A stretch of 64,000 nucleotides of DNA from the NCBI GenBank assembly GCA_015056865.1, contig SVFM01000009.1:1-64000 (forward strand). The letters are read 5' to 3'. Shown one piece after another: positions 15,828 to 25,394 of the stretch. This DNA comes from Lachnospiraceae bacterium. GTDB taxonomy: Bacteria; Bacillota; Clostridia; Lachnospirales; Lachnospiraceae. The number at the start of each line of letters is the position of its first letter. The first letter of the stretch is position 1. Below the pieces are notes generated by a model that did not search any database, was not told the DNA's origin, and was given only the letters and a program-made list of their open reading frames with translations. Position numbers and translations under genes: made by a program.

Positions 15828-17435
15828 TTATTTGATCTGCTCTTTATTTCTGTACATATATTTGATCAGGAACAACACTCCCAGTACAAGTGCAAATCCA
15901 ACCGGCAGGCAAACCCATGCTGTTTTCACAAACCCTGCCAGAATATATACCACAAAGGAAATGCCGGCAATCAACATGGCATAGGGCAACTGTGTGGACA
16001 CATGGCTCACATGATTACAGCCAGCACCGGCAGATGCCATAATGGTGGTATCTGAAATGGGTGAGCAATGGTCACCGCATACAGAACCGGCCATACATGC
16101 AGAGATGGAAATGATCATCAGCTGATAATCCATGCTACTAAGAGCTGATACCACAATAGGAATCAAAATGCCGAAGGTTCCCCAGCTGGTACCGGTGGAG
16201 AACGAGATCACGCATGCGATCACAAAAACGATTGCAGGCAGGAAGGACATCAGTGCCTTAGCGTTTTGTAAAATACCGGTTACATAAGCCTCTGATCCAA
16301 GGCTTGCAGTAATGGCGTTCAAGGTCCATGCAAAGGTCAGGATCAAAATAGCAGGTACCATGGCCTTAAAGCCTTCAGGCAGGCACTCCATGCACTGCTT
16401 TAAGTTCAGAACTCTTCTAATCAGGTAGAATATGAAGGTGATCAGCAGTGCAAAAAAGCTTCCCAGTACCAGACCAAAGGAGGAGCTGCTGTTCTCAAAA
16501 GCGGTGAACAAATCTGTTCCGCTAAAGAAACCTCCGGTGTAGATAATACCGATTACGCAACATACGATCAAACTGATCACAGGAACCAAAAGATCGATCA
16601 CTCCACCCTTTCGCTTGCCAACCTGTTCCTCCTTGGCATCCTCTATCTCCTGTGCTGTTGCCGCAAGTGCCTCCAGTTCCTTCTTTCTCATGGCACCAAA
16701 GTCAACCTTCAGCAGCGTAGATGCAAACAGCATGAAGATGGTCAACAGTGCATAAAAGTTAAACGGAATGGCTTTGATAAATAAGGTCAGACTGTCCTCT
16801 CCCTCGATATAACCTGCAACTGCAGCAGCCCAAGAAGAAATCGGTGCAATGATACAGATTGGTGCTGCTGTAGCATCGATCAGATAGGCCAGTTTCTCCT
16901 TAGAAACTTTATGCTTGTCCGCAATAGGCTTCATCACACTGCCCACAGTCAGACAATTAAAATAATCATCCACAAAGATCATGATTCCCAAACAAACTGT
17001 TGCAATCTGTGCGCCCACTTTAGACTTGACTCTCTTGGATGCCCAGCGTCCAAATGCAGCGGAACCGCCGGCCTTGTTCATCAGACACACGATCGCTCCC
17101 AAAATAACCAGGAAAATCAAGATACAAACATTGCTGCTGGAACTGAGTACACTGAGCATACCGCCGTTAAACAGATGCAGCACAGCCTGCTCCGGATTAA
17201 ACTCCGCGTAGAACAGGGCACCCATTACAATACCCACAAACAGCGAGCTGTACACTTCCTTAGTGATCAGTGCCAGAACAATGGCTACAATAGGCGGAAC
17301 CAGTGACCAAAAGGTACCGTACATGGAGGACTGAGCCACAGCCTCTTCAGTAGCTGCCAGCACTGTCATAGGCATTGCCAGCATTACAAGCACAACCATC
17401 AGACCGATTATCATTCGTTTCTTATTACTTCGCAT
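15828..17435 (-). CDS. Na+/H+ antiporter, NhaC family
   Basis: 535 residues from ATG 17435 (GGAG nine bases upstream). The first ~30 residues are a hydrophobic segment ending in AMPMTVLAA, resembling a signal or first helix, followed by about eleven further helices. Conserved intramembrane features of NhaC proteins are seen: FVDDYFNCLTVGSVM, DATAAPICIIAPISSWAA, FSTGTSWGTFGILIP and GDHCSPISDTTIMASAGAGC. NhaC exchangers move Na+ out (sometimes amino-acid or other solute coupled); the substrate is not resolvable here. A cytoplasmic loop near residues 255-285 is acidic (LEALAATAQEIEDAKEEQ). Single gene with its own promoter. Confidence 0.9.
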   Translation of the reverse strand: MRSNKKRMIIGLMVVLVMLAMPMTVLAATEEAVAQSSMYGTFWSLVPPIVAIVLALITKEVYSSLFVGIVMGALFYAEFNPEQAVLHLFNGGMLSVLSSSSNVCILIFLVILGAIVCLMNKAGGSAAFGRWASKRVKSKVGAQIATVCLGIMIFVDDYFNCLTVGSVMKPIADKHKVSKEKLAYLIDATAAPICIIAPISSWAAAVAGYIEGEDSLTLFIKAIPFNFYALLTIFMLFASTLLKVDFGAMRKKELEALAATAQEIEDAKEEQVGKRKGGVIDLLVPVISLIVCCVIGIIYTGGFFSGTDLFTAFENSSSSFGLVLGSFFALLITFIFYLIRRVLNLKQCMECLPEGFKAMVPAILILTFAWTLNAITASLGSEAYVTGILQNAKALMSFLPAIVFVIACVISFSTGTSWGTFGILIPIVVSALSSMDYQLMIISISACMAGSVCGDHCSPISDTTIMASAGAGCNHVSHVSTQLPYAMLIAGISFVVYILAGFVKTAWVCLPVGFALVLGVLFLIKYMYRNKEQIK

Positions 17436-17467
17436 AGTTCCCTTCTCCTTCATATAAAATTTATTTA

Positions 17468-17496
17468 ATTTTAATGAATTTCAAGAAAATTATCAA
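17468..17496 (-). promoter_or_regulatory. Sigma-70-type promoter for the NhaC antiporter
   Basis: On the minus strand TTGATA (17496-17491), 17-base spacer, TAAAAT (17473-17468). The -10 is 32 bases before the chosen start. The surrounding 17436-17585 is very AT-rich and also must hold the divergent promoter of the ABC exporter genes. Confidence 0.7.
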
Positions 17497-17585
17497 TATA
17501 AAAATGAAAAATTCTCTAAAAATTTTTATTTACAGTGCCTGACTTTACCATTATACTTACCTATACAAGTATACGGAGGCTTACA

Positions 17586-19910
17586 ATGAAATTACCCATC
17601 AGTTTTACCAAAGCAATTGCAAAGCACGGAATCCAAAAAGAACAAGTCATTTTCTCTGCAACCGCCGATTTTGATGTGGACTATCGTTTTGCAGACACAA
17701 TCGTGGCGCTGACAAGAGAAAAGCTCCTGGTAGCTGCATACCCTTACCAGGAGCGTTCGGAATATAATCTGGGCGGATACGGCAGTTGGCAGCAGTCCAA
17801 GCGGCACACTACAGACCTGTCGGAACCGGCCCTTTGTATCTACGATCTGCAACATGTAGAACAGTTGAAAGTGCTGCCCCAGATCAGTACTGGTATCCTG
17901 CTGGGAAAAATAGAAGGAATCGAACGCAATCTCTGCCACTTTTCCAATACCCGTGCAGCGGCCTTTCGCCAACTCTGCAAAATATTAGAAAAAATCAGGA
18001 AGAAGGAAGAAATACTCCCTGATGATCTGGACATATCAAAAGGCAAGGAGGCCTGTCCTAAGTGCGGCATGCTCTACCCGGATCAGGATCGGAAAGTGTG
18101 CCCCAAATGTATGGACAAAAGATCCATCCTTCTGCGCGTTATATCTTACTTTAAACCCTATAAGGCCAAACTTGCCGTTATGATATTCTGTTACCTTGGA
18201 ACCGCTGTTCTAAACTTGATATGGCCGTATCTGAGCGGTACGGTTTTATATGACCGGGTACTTGCCAGAGATGATTCTTTTCTGACCATGCTGCATCTGC
18301 CTGCCGGACGCTTTGCGACTGCACTGATCGTACTGGCCATCACCATGCTGATCACGAAGATCACCATACAGTTCCTGGGGATTTTGCAGGGTGTACTGAC
18401 TGCCAGGATCGCACCCGAGGTGATCGCCAAGATAAAAAGTCAGGTATTCTCCTCTATGGGACAACTGTCTATCAGCTTTTTTACCAAAAGACAGACCGGA
18501 GGACTGATGACGCGCATCTCCAATGATGCAGAAGAAATTTCACAATTTTTCATAGACGGTATCCCCTACTTTTTTATCAATGTAGGTACCCTGATGACTA
18601 CCGCTGTCATCATGTTTATACTGGATCCGCTGTTGGCATTGGTATCCGTATTTCTCATGCCCTTTCTGATCATAATCAGCCGACGCATGCTGCCACACCT
18701 GTGGCACTATTATGGAAAAAGGCATCGGTCCAACCGGCGATTGAACGGGCAGATGAATGAAAACTTTACAGGTGCACGAGTGGTAAAGGCCTTTGGTCAG
18801 GAAGAACAGGAAATGTCACGTTTTTCCAAGAATAACCAAAAAGTCCGCACATCCGAACTGGATCTGGCACGCTATGACAATAAATTCTACGTTTTGTACT
18901 CCACAGTAGAAAACAGCATTACTTTCCTGGTCTGGGCTGTAGGCGGTGCTATGATCATCAGCGGTTCCTCCATAGAACTTGGCATGCTGATCACTTTTAC
19001 CGGCTACGTGGGACAGATGAAAGGGCCTTTGGACTTTCTCTCCAGAATCCTGCGCTGGTATACAAACTGTATGAATTCAGCCCAACGTCTTTTTGAGATC
19101 ATGGACGCTGTACCTGAGGTTAAAGAGGTTCCCGAGCCCCTTCGTCCGGATGCCTTCCGCGGAGAAATTGAACTGAAAGGGGTAACCTTCAGCTACGAGC
19201 CCAACAAACCCATTCTGAAAAATGTCAGTTTCCGGGTTAAGGCCGGTCAGGTATTCGGTATCGTAGGTCGTTCCGGCTCCGGCAAATCCACTCTGGTCAA
19301 TCTGATTTCCCGGCTCTACGATCCTCAGGAAGGTGAAGTTTTGGTGGATGGCATCAATGTGAAACAATACGGTTTTAAAGAGCTTCGCAAAAATGTGGCC
19401 ATGGTATCCCAGGAAACCTATATTTTTATGGGTACAGTTGCAGAAAATATTGCTTACGCCAGACCCGAGGTCTCCAGAAAAGAAATCATTCTGGCTGCTA
19501 TGCAAGCCGGTGCTCATGATTTTATCTGCCGTATGCCGGAGGGCTATGACACTGTCCTGGGCTCCTCCAGCCGTTCTCTATCAGGCGGCGAAAAGCAACG
19601 GATCTCCATTGCGAGAGCTATTTTGGCAGATCCCAAGATTCTGATCCTGGATGAGGCCACCTCCGCAGTGGACACAGAGACAGAACTTGCCATACAACGA
19701 TCCCTGGAGCGCTTGGAGAAAGGCCGCACGGTCCTCTCTATCGCTCACAGACTCTCCACCCTCAGAAATGCCACACACCTGATCGTACTGGAAGAAGGTC
19801 GGATCACAGAATCCGGAACCCATGAGGAATTGCTGGCGAAACAGGGAACCTATTATAAATTGAGCCAATTACAGACTAAGGCTTTGGCCATGCGAGGCAT
19901 TAGTGAATAG
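17586..19910 (+). CDS. ABC exporter half A with N-terminal sensor-like domain and zinc ribbon
   Basis: 774 residues from ATG 17586 (ACGGAGG upstream). Residues 1-150 form a beta-rich domain of unknown role; a four-cysteine zinc ribbon follows (C157/C160 and C172/C175); a six-helix exporter domain occupies ~180-480; the nucleotide-binding domain has Walker A VGRSGSGKST, signature LSGGEKQRISIA and Walker B ILILDEATSA. Together with DUF1854 and the second transporter it forms a three-gene operon with 27- and 23-base gaps. The same trio is annotated in other bacteria as cyanophycin-associated, but no cyanophycin gene is here. Probably a heterodimer with the gene at 20519; cargo unknown. Confidence 0.88.
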   Translation: MKLPISFTKAIAKHGIQKEQVIFSATADFDVDYRFADTIVALTREKLLVAAYPYQERSEYNLGGYGSWQQSKRHTTDLSEPALCIYDLQHVEQLKVLPQISTGILLGKIEGIERNLCHFSNTRAAAFRQLCKILEKIRKKEEILPDDLDISKGKEACPKCGMLYPDQDRKVCPKCMDKRSILLRVISYFKPYKAKLAVMIFCYLGTAVLNLIWPYLSGTVLYDRVLARDDSFLTMLHLPAGRFATALIVLAITMLITKITIQFLGILQGVLTARIAPEVIAKIKSQVFSSMGQLSISFFTKRQTGGLMTRISNDAEEISQFFIDGIPYFFINVGTLMTTAVIMFILDPLLALVSVFLMPFLIIISRRMLPHLWHYYGKRHRSNRRLNGQMNENFTGARVVKAFGQEEQEMSRFSKNNQKVRTSELDLARYDNKFYVLYSTVENSITFLVWAVGGAMIISGSSIELGMLITFTGYVGQMKGPLDFLSRILRWYTNCMNSAQRLFEIMDAVPEVKEVPEPLRPDAFRGEIELKGVTFSYEPNKPILKNVSFRVKAGQVFGIVGRSGSGKSTLVNLISRLYDPQEGEVLVDGINVKQYGFKELRKNVAMVSQETYIFMGTVAENIAYARPEVSRKEIILAAMQAGAHDFICRMPEGYDTVLGSSSRSLSGGEKQRISIARAILADPKILILDEATSAVDTETELAIQRSLERLEKGRTVLSIAHRLSTLRNATHLIVLEEGRITESGTHEELLAKQGTYYKLSQLQTKALAMRGISE

Positions 19911-19937
19911 TTGTTATCAAAGAAAGGAACCATCGAT

Positions 19938-20495
19938 ATGACTGATCTTTTGAATCTAAAAGAATTTGACGAGGAGGCTTTAAAAAAGGAATCCGAAGAA
20001 TTGTTGGAGATGCGCCTGTTAACCCGGGAAAACGCATCCTTTTCCAGAACTGCTGGTGGATTTGTCTCTCTGAAAACTCCGGAAAAGGAATATGACCGCG
20101 TGGGCATCTATCTGACCTTTCCTATGACGAATCCGGAAGAATATATTTCTATCCGAGAGTCAGATGAAAAGGCAAAAGAAATCGGTATGATAGAAAATCT
20201 AAATCAGCTTGAACAGGAACAACAGGATATGCTGCGGGAACAAATCAGACTCCGCTACTTTATGCCTGTGATCACCAAGATACTGGATGTAAAGGATGAA
20301 TACGGCCATGCCTACTGGCACGTGATGACCAATTTCGGCATCTGCCGCTTTACCACTCAGATGAGCGGAGACGCTGTGATCTCCTTAAGCGACTCCCGCC
20401 TGCTGGTCACAGACATCGACAGTAATCGCTATGAAATCCCGGATTTTTATGCCTTGAGTGTAACAGAACGCAAAAAACTCGACTTGTTTATTTAA
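19938..20495 (+). CDS. DUF1854 protein between two ABC exporter halves
   Basis: 185 residues from ATG 19938 (AAAGGAACC upstream). The typical DUF1854 blocks are recognisable: TFPMTNPEEYISIRE, KEIGMIENLNQL, RLRYFMPVITKIL, GICRFTTQM and DSNRYEIPDFYAL. No signal peptide or membrane helix; the protein is acidic and probably cytoplasmic. The family is found almost only next to ABC transporters of the kind flanking it here, and is likely an accessory or regulatory subunit of the exporter; no biochemical role is established. The unusually tight order, transporter-DUF1854-transporter, argues for one complex of all three. Confidence 0.85.
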   Translation: MTDLLNLKEFDEEALKKESEELLEMRLLTRENASFSRTAGGFVSLKTPEKEYDRVGIYLTFPMTNPEEYISIRESDEKAKEIGMIENLNQLEQEQQDMLREQIRLRYFMPVITKILDVKDEYGHAYWHVMTNFGICRFTTQMSGDAVISLSDSRLLVTDIDSNRYEIPDFYALSVTERKKLDLFI

Positions 20496-20518
20496 CTGCC
20501 TTTTGAAAGGAAGCAAAC

Positions 20519-22762
20519 ATGAATCTACACTATGCATTAGACAAACCTCTTCTCGAGGCACTGGCGCTGGACCATGGGGAAGAACTCTGGTACTGTATTC
20601 CCGTGGATCTGGACTTTGACAATAAAAGCAAGAAAGCCTGCACAGCGTACACTTCCGGTACCTGGCTGGCGGTCACTCCCCTTCGACTGGTCATACTCTC
20701 CGACACCAAGGTGAGTGCCACTTTTTATCTAAAAGACTGCAAGAAGATTAAATGCGAACATCAAGTAAACAGCGGAATATTGACTATCACAGACTGGCAG
20801 GATAACCAAATTTGTGCTGCCAGATTTTCCATGCGCCACATTATCCGTGTGGCCTATGTGGCCAGAGGGGCGCAAGCCATGATAGACGCTCTAAAGACAA
20901 CCGGTGATGCCTCATCTGCAGAGCATGTAACCAGTCATGAATACGAGAGATACTGCGAAAAATGCGGTCGCGCCATGCCGGGAACCAGTAAGTGCCCTTA
21001 CTGTGAAGGGAAAAGTGACATCTTCGTGAAATTTTCAAAATTGTGCGGGGAATATATTGGCAGGCTGCTCTTAATCTCCATACTGATGGTGGTGGCTGCT
21101 GTTATAAATCTTGTGACACCTATGGTGCAACGATCATTTATTGACAATGCTCTCGCCTCCGGCAATGGTACCTGGGCAGAACTGTGGCGTTTTATCTTCT
21201 TGTATTTCGGCCTGTTTTTGCTGGGACTTCTTACAACCTGTTATCGCTACTGGCTCTGCGTAAAGCTTGGCGCAGATTTAAGTATGAGTATGCGGCGGAA
21301 ACTATATTATAAAATCCAGACCCTCTCCCTCTCCTTTATCAACAAAAGAAAACCGGGTGAGCTGATGAACCGTGTCTCCGGCGATACAAGCCAGATCCGT
21401 CGATTCATTGAGGAGATATTTGGAGAGATGGTTGCCGTCATGCTCACCATGGTGGTAGCTCTTGTAATGATGCTGATCATCAGTTGGAAAATGACCCTGA
21501 TGGCCTCCGTCTTTATCGTTGTAGTATTTATCATAGCCCGCTCCTTCTGGCACCGTATCCGCATCATCTACCACAAGCAATGGCTGAAGGCAGATGACCT
21601 TAGCAGCAGCCTACAGGATATATTATCCGGTATGCGTGTTGTAAAATCCTTCGGAAAGGAGCAGCGTGAAACAGAACGCTTTACCAGAAAGGCCAAAGAC
21701 TTTGCTATGATCAATAAGCGAAATGAAACCTTTTGGGCCATCTTTTATCCTATCCTGACCTTCCTGCTGGGCATAGGTACCTATATTGCCGTATACTTCG
21801 GTGGTCTGGATGTATTGGATGGTAAAATGACTGTGGGACAGCTTGTACAATTTATGACCTACTCCGGCTACCTTTTTGGCCCGTTGAGCTGGATGACCTA
21901 TCTGCCAAGGGCGATCATGCAGATGGTAACAAGCCTGAATCGAATCTACGATGTGCTGGACGAAGAGCCCTCCATTATCAACAAGGAGAATAGTAAAGAA
22001 TTTACAATAGACGGTGCCTTTACCTTTGAAAATGTCTCCTTTGGCTACCAAACCTACGAGCCTGTACTGGAGAACATCAATTTAACAGTAAAGCCCGGCG
22101 AAATGATCGGTCTTGTGGGCGCTTCCGGAACCGGTAAATCTACACTGATCAACCTGATCATGCGTCTGTATGATGTGGATCAGGGACGCATTACCATAGA
22201 TGGTGTGGACATTCGGGATATCCGCACGGAATGCCTCCACTCCCAGATTGGTGTTGTGCTGCAGGAAACTTTCCTTTTCTCCGGCAGTATCCTTGCAAAC
22301 ATCCGCTTCGCCAAGCAGGATGCCACTTTAGCTGAAGTGATTCAGGCAGCCAAAGCTGCCAACGCCCATGACTTTATCTGCAAGACCCCGGACGGGTACA
22401 ATACTTATGTGGGGGAACACGGCTACAATCTATCCGGCGGTGAGCGTCAGCGTATCGCTATCGCAAGGGCCATCTTGGGCAACCCCAGACTGCTGATCCT
22501 GGATGAGGCCACCTCCGCTCTTGATACGGAAAGCGAATTTTTGATCCAGCAAGCACTTGAACGTTTGGTCAAAGGACGTACCACCTTTGCCATTGCACAC
22601 AGACTGTCCACCCTGCGAGGTGCCGACAGACTGGTAGTCATCGACAAGCATACTATTGCAGAGGTTGGTACACATAATGAACTGTTGGAGAAAAAAGGCA
22701 TCTATTACGGCCTTGTTACCGCGCAGCTGAAAATGGCAGAAAAAATCCCCCCAAGGCACTAA
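20519..22762 (+). CDS. ABC exporter half B with N-terminal domain and zinc ribbon
   Basis: 747 residues (GAAAGGAAGC upstream of ATG 20519). It repeats the plan of half A: N-terminal beta-rich domain (~1-140), zinc ribbon C146/C149 and C159/C162, six-helix exporter domain (~165-460), nucleotide-binding domain with Walker A VGASGTGKST, signature LSGGERQRIAIA and Walker B LLILDEATSALD. The N-terminal domain resembles a membrane-protein-associated beta fold seen in bacterial stress proteins, though similarity between the two halves is weak. Both ATP sites look intact. Its stop codon lies in the loop of the operon terminator. Confidence 0.88.
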   Translation: MNLHYALDKPLLEALALDHGEELWYCIPVDLDFDNKSKKACTAYTSGTWLAVTPLRLVILSDTKVSATFYLKDCKKIKCEHQVNSGILTITDWQDNQICAARFSMRHIIRVAYVARGAQAMIDALKTTGDASSAEHVTSHEYERYCEKCGRAMPGTSKCPYCEGKSDIFVKFSKLCGEYIGRLLLISILMVVAAVINLVTPMVQRSFIDNALASGNGTWAELWRFIFLYFGLFLLGLLTTCYRYWLCVKLGADLSMSMRRKLYYKIQTLSLSFINKRKPGELMNRVSGDTSQIRRFIEEIFGEMVAVMLTMVVALVMMLIISWKMTLMASVFIVVVFIIARSFWHRIRIIYHKQWLKADDLSSSLQDILSGMRVVKSFGKEQRETERFTRKAKDFAMINKRNETFWAIFYPILTFLLGIGTYIAVYFGGLDVLDGKMTVGQLVQFMTYSGYLFGPLSWMTYLPRAIMQMVTSLNRIYDVLDEEPSIINKENSKEFTIDGAFTFENVSFGYQTYEPVLENINLTVKPGEMIGLVGASGTGKSTLINLIMRLYDVDQGRITIDGVDIRDIRTECLHSQIGVVLQETFLFSGSILANIRFAKQDATLAEVIQAAKAANAHDFICKTPDGYNTYVGEHGYNLSGGERQRIAIARAILGNPRLLILDEATSALDTESEFLIQQALERLVKGRTTFAIAHRLSTLRGADRLVVIDKHTIAEVGTHNELLEKKGIYYGLVTAQLKMAEKIPPRH

Positions 22763-22780
22763 TGCTTTGGGGGACTTTTT
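22746..22780 (+). terminator. Rho-independent terminator of the DUF1854 exporter operon
   Basis: CCCCCAAGGCA (22748-22758), loop, TGCTTTGGGGG (22763-22773), one wobble pair, then ACTTTTT. The preceding gene's final codons form one arm of the stem and its stop lies in the loop. Confidence 0.9.
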
Positions 22781-22794
22781 AATCGATATCCTAA

Positions 22795-23400
22795 TTATTC
22801 CAGAATCAGTTTGCCAAAATACTCCGGCAAATGAAAGCGTGGAAACTCCCACTGCACAGGACTCCAGCACGCATAGTGCTCGTGTCCCGTCTCATCACCG
22901 CATTTATAGAAGTTGCCTCTGATCACTCCCGGAACCTCACCAAAAAACTGTCTCCAGAAATCATAGGGCACGGTAAGCTGCAGCACCCATTTTCCCTCCT
23001 GGATCAGGGAAGAAACCAAAAATTTCTCCTTCTCAATCTGCAGTTTTACCCGGGCACGCATGTCCCTGGTCCCGAAACCACAATAAATAACTCTTAAGGG
23101 ATTGATCTCAAGATTAATGTACCTCTCCTCATCCTCCGGGCGCAGGAAAAACTCCACACAGCTGTCACAGCAAACCTCTTCATTGTCTGCCCGCATATGT
23201 GCCGCCAACGGCCTTTCATCCGTCTCAAAATGCACAGTGATGCCATAATCCGAGTGTACGGCCTTGACCTTTGTTCTGATCCCCTCATAATATCCCTTCC
23301 AGGGGAAGGTGTCTATCTGTACCTCCTGAATCTCATCCCATACCGGACTGTATATGGGTAATGTTTTTTCGCTGATTCTTTTTACCGAATACTCTTTCAT
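22795..23400 (-). CDS. CBM9-like carbohydrate-binding/DOMON protein
   Basis: 201 residues with no signal peptide, so cytoplasmic. The beta-sandwich pattern of family-9-type carbohydrate-binding domains is visible: VWDEIQEVQIDTFPWKG, VKAVHSDYGITVHFET, SCVEFFLRPEDEERYINLEINP, and near the end GNFYKCGDETGHEHYACWSP with the aromatic residues that commonly stack on sugars. Such stand-alone domains in Firmicutes lack a known function. It lies 14 bases after the glycerophosphodiesterase gene, and its start has AAGGAAGAAAGAGCA upstream. Ligand unknown. Confidence 0.7.
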   Translation of the reverse strand: MKEYSVKRISEKTLPIYSPVWDEIQEVQIDTFPWKGYYEGIRTKVKAVHSDYGITVHFETDERPLAAHMRADNEEVCCDSCVEFFLRPEDEERYINLEINPLRVIYCGFGTRDMRARVKLQIEKEKFLVSSLIQEGKWVLQLTVPYDFWRQFFGEVPGVIRGNFYKCGDETGHEHYACWSPVQWEFPRFHLPEYFGKLILE

Positions 23401-23414
23401 TGCTCTTTCTTCCT

Positions 23415-24119
23415 TTAATTGCTATTCAAATACTGATACAACCTGTCTGGGAAATTTACAGTCATGCCGTCCACACCTAATTTGCACATATCTTTCATAA
23501 GTGCAACATTATACACTCCCCAGGCCCTCACACCAAGTCCTTCATTTCTCCACTTTGCAATTAACTGCGCCGATATATTTTGTGCCTTCGGTGCAATCTC
23601 CTCGCCGCCAATATGTAACAACTCCTTAATATCGTCCTCTTCGGGGCAATCGATCAGCCACCCTATTCTGGCTTCTTTATTGATTGCTTTAATATTCCTG
23701 ATATACTCAAATTCAAAGCTAGTAAAGGTGGTTTTAACCATAATCCCGAATTCTTCAGCCATTGCCAACACATCCGCCTCCAAGCCAGCAGTTTTGAGCT
23801 CAATGGCAAAATTAATGTCATATTTTGCAAAGCACTCTAAAAACTCGCGGAAGGTAACAATTTTGTCATAAAAATTTGTGGTAACATTCCCCCTGATCTT
23901 CAGTTCTTTCAGTTCTTGCAGAGTATACTCGCAAACTTTTCCATGACCATCAGAAACTCTATCCAGTGTATCATCATGAAACAGTACCAACACACCATCC
24001 TTTGTACGCTGTACATCCGTTTCAATCGCATTTGCACCCTGCAGCAGTCCCAGATAGAAAGAGGACAACGTGTTTTCCGGTGCATATTCGCTTGCCCCTC
24101 TGTGTGCATAATTTAACAT
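23415..24119 (-). CDS. Glycerophosphodiester phosphodiesterase
   Basis: 234 residues from ATG 24119 (GGAG eight bases upstream; the more distal in-frame ATGs lack one). The GDPD barrel motifs are clear: HRGASEYAPENTLSSF at the start, ETDVQRTKDG and FHDDTLDRVSDG next, and a C-terminal VRAWGVYN strand. It hydrolyses glycerophosphodiesters to glycerol 3-phosphate and an alcohol, with a metal held by the E and D of ETDVQ. No signal peptide, so cytoplasmic (UgpQ-like). First gene of a unit with the CBM9-like protein. Confidence 0.92.
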   Translation of the reverse strand: MLNYAHRGASEYAPENTLSSFYLGLLQGANAIETDVQRTKDGVLVLFHDDTLDRVSDGHGKVCEYTLQELKELKIRGNVTTNFYDKIVTFREFLECFAKYDINFAIELKTAGLEADVLAMAEEFGIMVKTTFTSFEFEYIRNIKAINKEARIGWLIDCPEEDDIKELLHIGGEEIAPKAQNISAQLIAKWRNEGLGVRAWGVYNVALMKDMCKLGVDGMTVNFPDRLYQYLNSN

Positions 24120-24147
24120 AAAAACTACTCCATATCTTTTACAGTGT

Positions 24148-24183
24148 TTAAAAATCCCTTGAACATACATTCAAGGGACTTTT
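24148..24183 (-). terminator. Terminator of the tRNA-Thr transcript
   Basis: On the minus strand TCCCTTGAA (24178-24170), a six-base loop and TTCAAGGGA (24163-24155) form a perfect nine-base stem followed by TTTTT. It lies eight bases beyond the 3' end of the tRNA. Confidence 0.88.
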
Positions 24184-24185
24184 AA

Positions 24186-24257
24186 GCTGAAAAAGGGACT
24201 TGAACCCTCGACCTACGCATTACGAGTGCGTCGCTCTACCGACTGAGCTATTTCAGC
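24186..24257 (-). tRNA. tRNA-Thr (anticodon CGT)
   Basis: 72 bases fold as a cloverleaf on the minus strand: acceptor GCTGAAA/TTTCAGC, D arm GCTC...GAGC, anticodon stem ACGCA/TGCGT with loop CTCGTAA (anticodon CGT, reading ACG), T arm GAGGG-TTCAAGT-CCCTT with one wobble. The 3' CCA is not encoded and must be added. It is a single gene, not part of a tRNA cluster. Confidence 0.95.
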
Positions 24258-24313
24258 TGATGTATTAACACCTATGATATTATATAAGATTTCCACAGGC
24301 TTTGCAAGCATTT

Positions 24314-25369
24314 TTACATTTTTTCTACAATCCTGTCAAACACCTTCTCAAGCGCTTTGGCCATGCTGAAAAAGCCACTGTCCGTGGGATGACAACCATC
24401 CACCAAGCCATTATCTCCTACCAACTCCATCAAATCCTGGCCACTTAAGAAGTAAACATTCTCATCCCCCTTCTCCCTGGCTGCCAGATAGGTTGCACGA
24501 ATGATCTCCAAACGTTTCTGTCCATCCTCGTTCAAATAGTATTTCGGCTGAGCCATCATGATGATGGGTAAATCAGGATGAACTGCTCTGATCCCCTCAT
24601 ACATCCTGCTGTGTGTTGCCTGTAAATGTTCCGGAGTCGGTGCATTGTAATCATAATCCAATACAAAGGCTCCCATATCCAATCCTTTGATGTAATCCGT
24701 CATAGCATCCTCTCCCAGCGCACTGCCGGAAAAACCAAGATTGATATAATCCCAGTCATAACGGAAGGATAAAATACTTTGATAGGTACTGCCCGGTTTG
24801 GATGCACAGCCTCCCTGGGTAATGGAAGAACCGTAGTAGACCACCGGTTTGGTCAGTTTATATTCTGGCGCCGCCTCCAAAATACTCCCCTGCTGCAGAC
24901 CGATATAGACCTTTTTGACTACACTGTAAGGCGGGAAATTGATAGTGACCACTCTTTTGCATACATGGTCAAAGTCCACCACATTTTCGTAAGAATCCAC
25001 CACATCATAGGGCGGCACATAGGTTCCCTCATACCTCACACCACAGCCATACTCCGAATACAAATCAAAGCCACAGCTTCCCGTCAGGGCAAAATGCGGC
25101 ATTTTATTTGCAAAATACTCTGTCTTAAGTGCCACATATGGACTGTCTGTCACAAATCGCACACGGCCACCTGCCGCACAGGTATGAAGTTCCAAAATTG
25201 CCGGACTAACTTTTCTTGCGTCCTCTTCAGTCATTCTGCGAAACAAACCATTCTCCTTAAAAACACCATAAATACGAAAAGGAGATTCCTCCGCATCATA
25301 AAAGCAAAGCCCAGGCCTGTCAATGTTCGTCTCCACTGCAAGATTCTTATCTACCTTAGAAATATCCAT
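24314..25369 (-). CDS. SGNH/GDSL-type esterase with N-terminal accessory domain
   Basis: 351 residues from ATG 25369 (GAGGGGGATATACAA upstream). A beta-rich N-terminal domain (~1-160) is followed by an SGNH hydrolase: the nucleophile block VVYYGSSITQGG, the oxyanion glycine and asparagine region INLGFSGSALGE, and the C-terminal catalytic pair DGCHPTD. This is the family of two-domain carbohydrate and acyl esterases (GxDLY type) that usually deacetylate oligosaccharides. No signal peptide, so likely cytoplasmic. It is 25 bases before the MscS stop. Substrate not predictable. Confidence 0.85.
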   Translation of the reverse strand: MDISKVDKNLAVETNIDRPGLCFYDAEESPFRIYGVFKENGLFRRMTEEDARKVSPAILELHTCAAGGRVRFVTDSPYVALKTEYFANKMPHFALTGSCGFDLYSEYGCGVRYEGTYVPPYDVVDSYENVVDFDHVCKRVVTINFPPYSVVKKVYIGLQQGSILEAAPEYKLTKPVVYYGSSITQGGCASKPGSTYQSILSFRYDWDYINLGFSGSALGEDAMTDYIKGLDMGAFVLDYDYNAPTPEHLQATHSRMYEGIRAVHPDLPIIMMAQPKYYLNEDGQKRLEIIRATYLAAREKGDENVYFLSGQDLMELVGDNGLVDGCHPTDSGFFSMAKALEKVFDRIVEKM

Positions 25370-25394
25370 TTGTATATCCCCCTCATATATGAGT

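Noticed and set aside
17586..22762. Heme or lantibiotic exporter assignment for the ABC pair
   Set aside because: No precursor peptide, protease domain or heme motif is nearby; the zinc ribbons and DUF1854 point to a different group.
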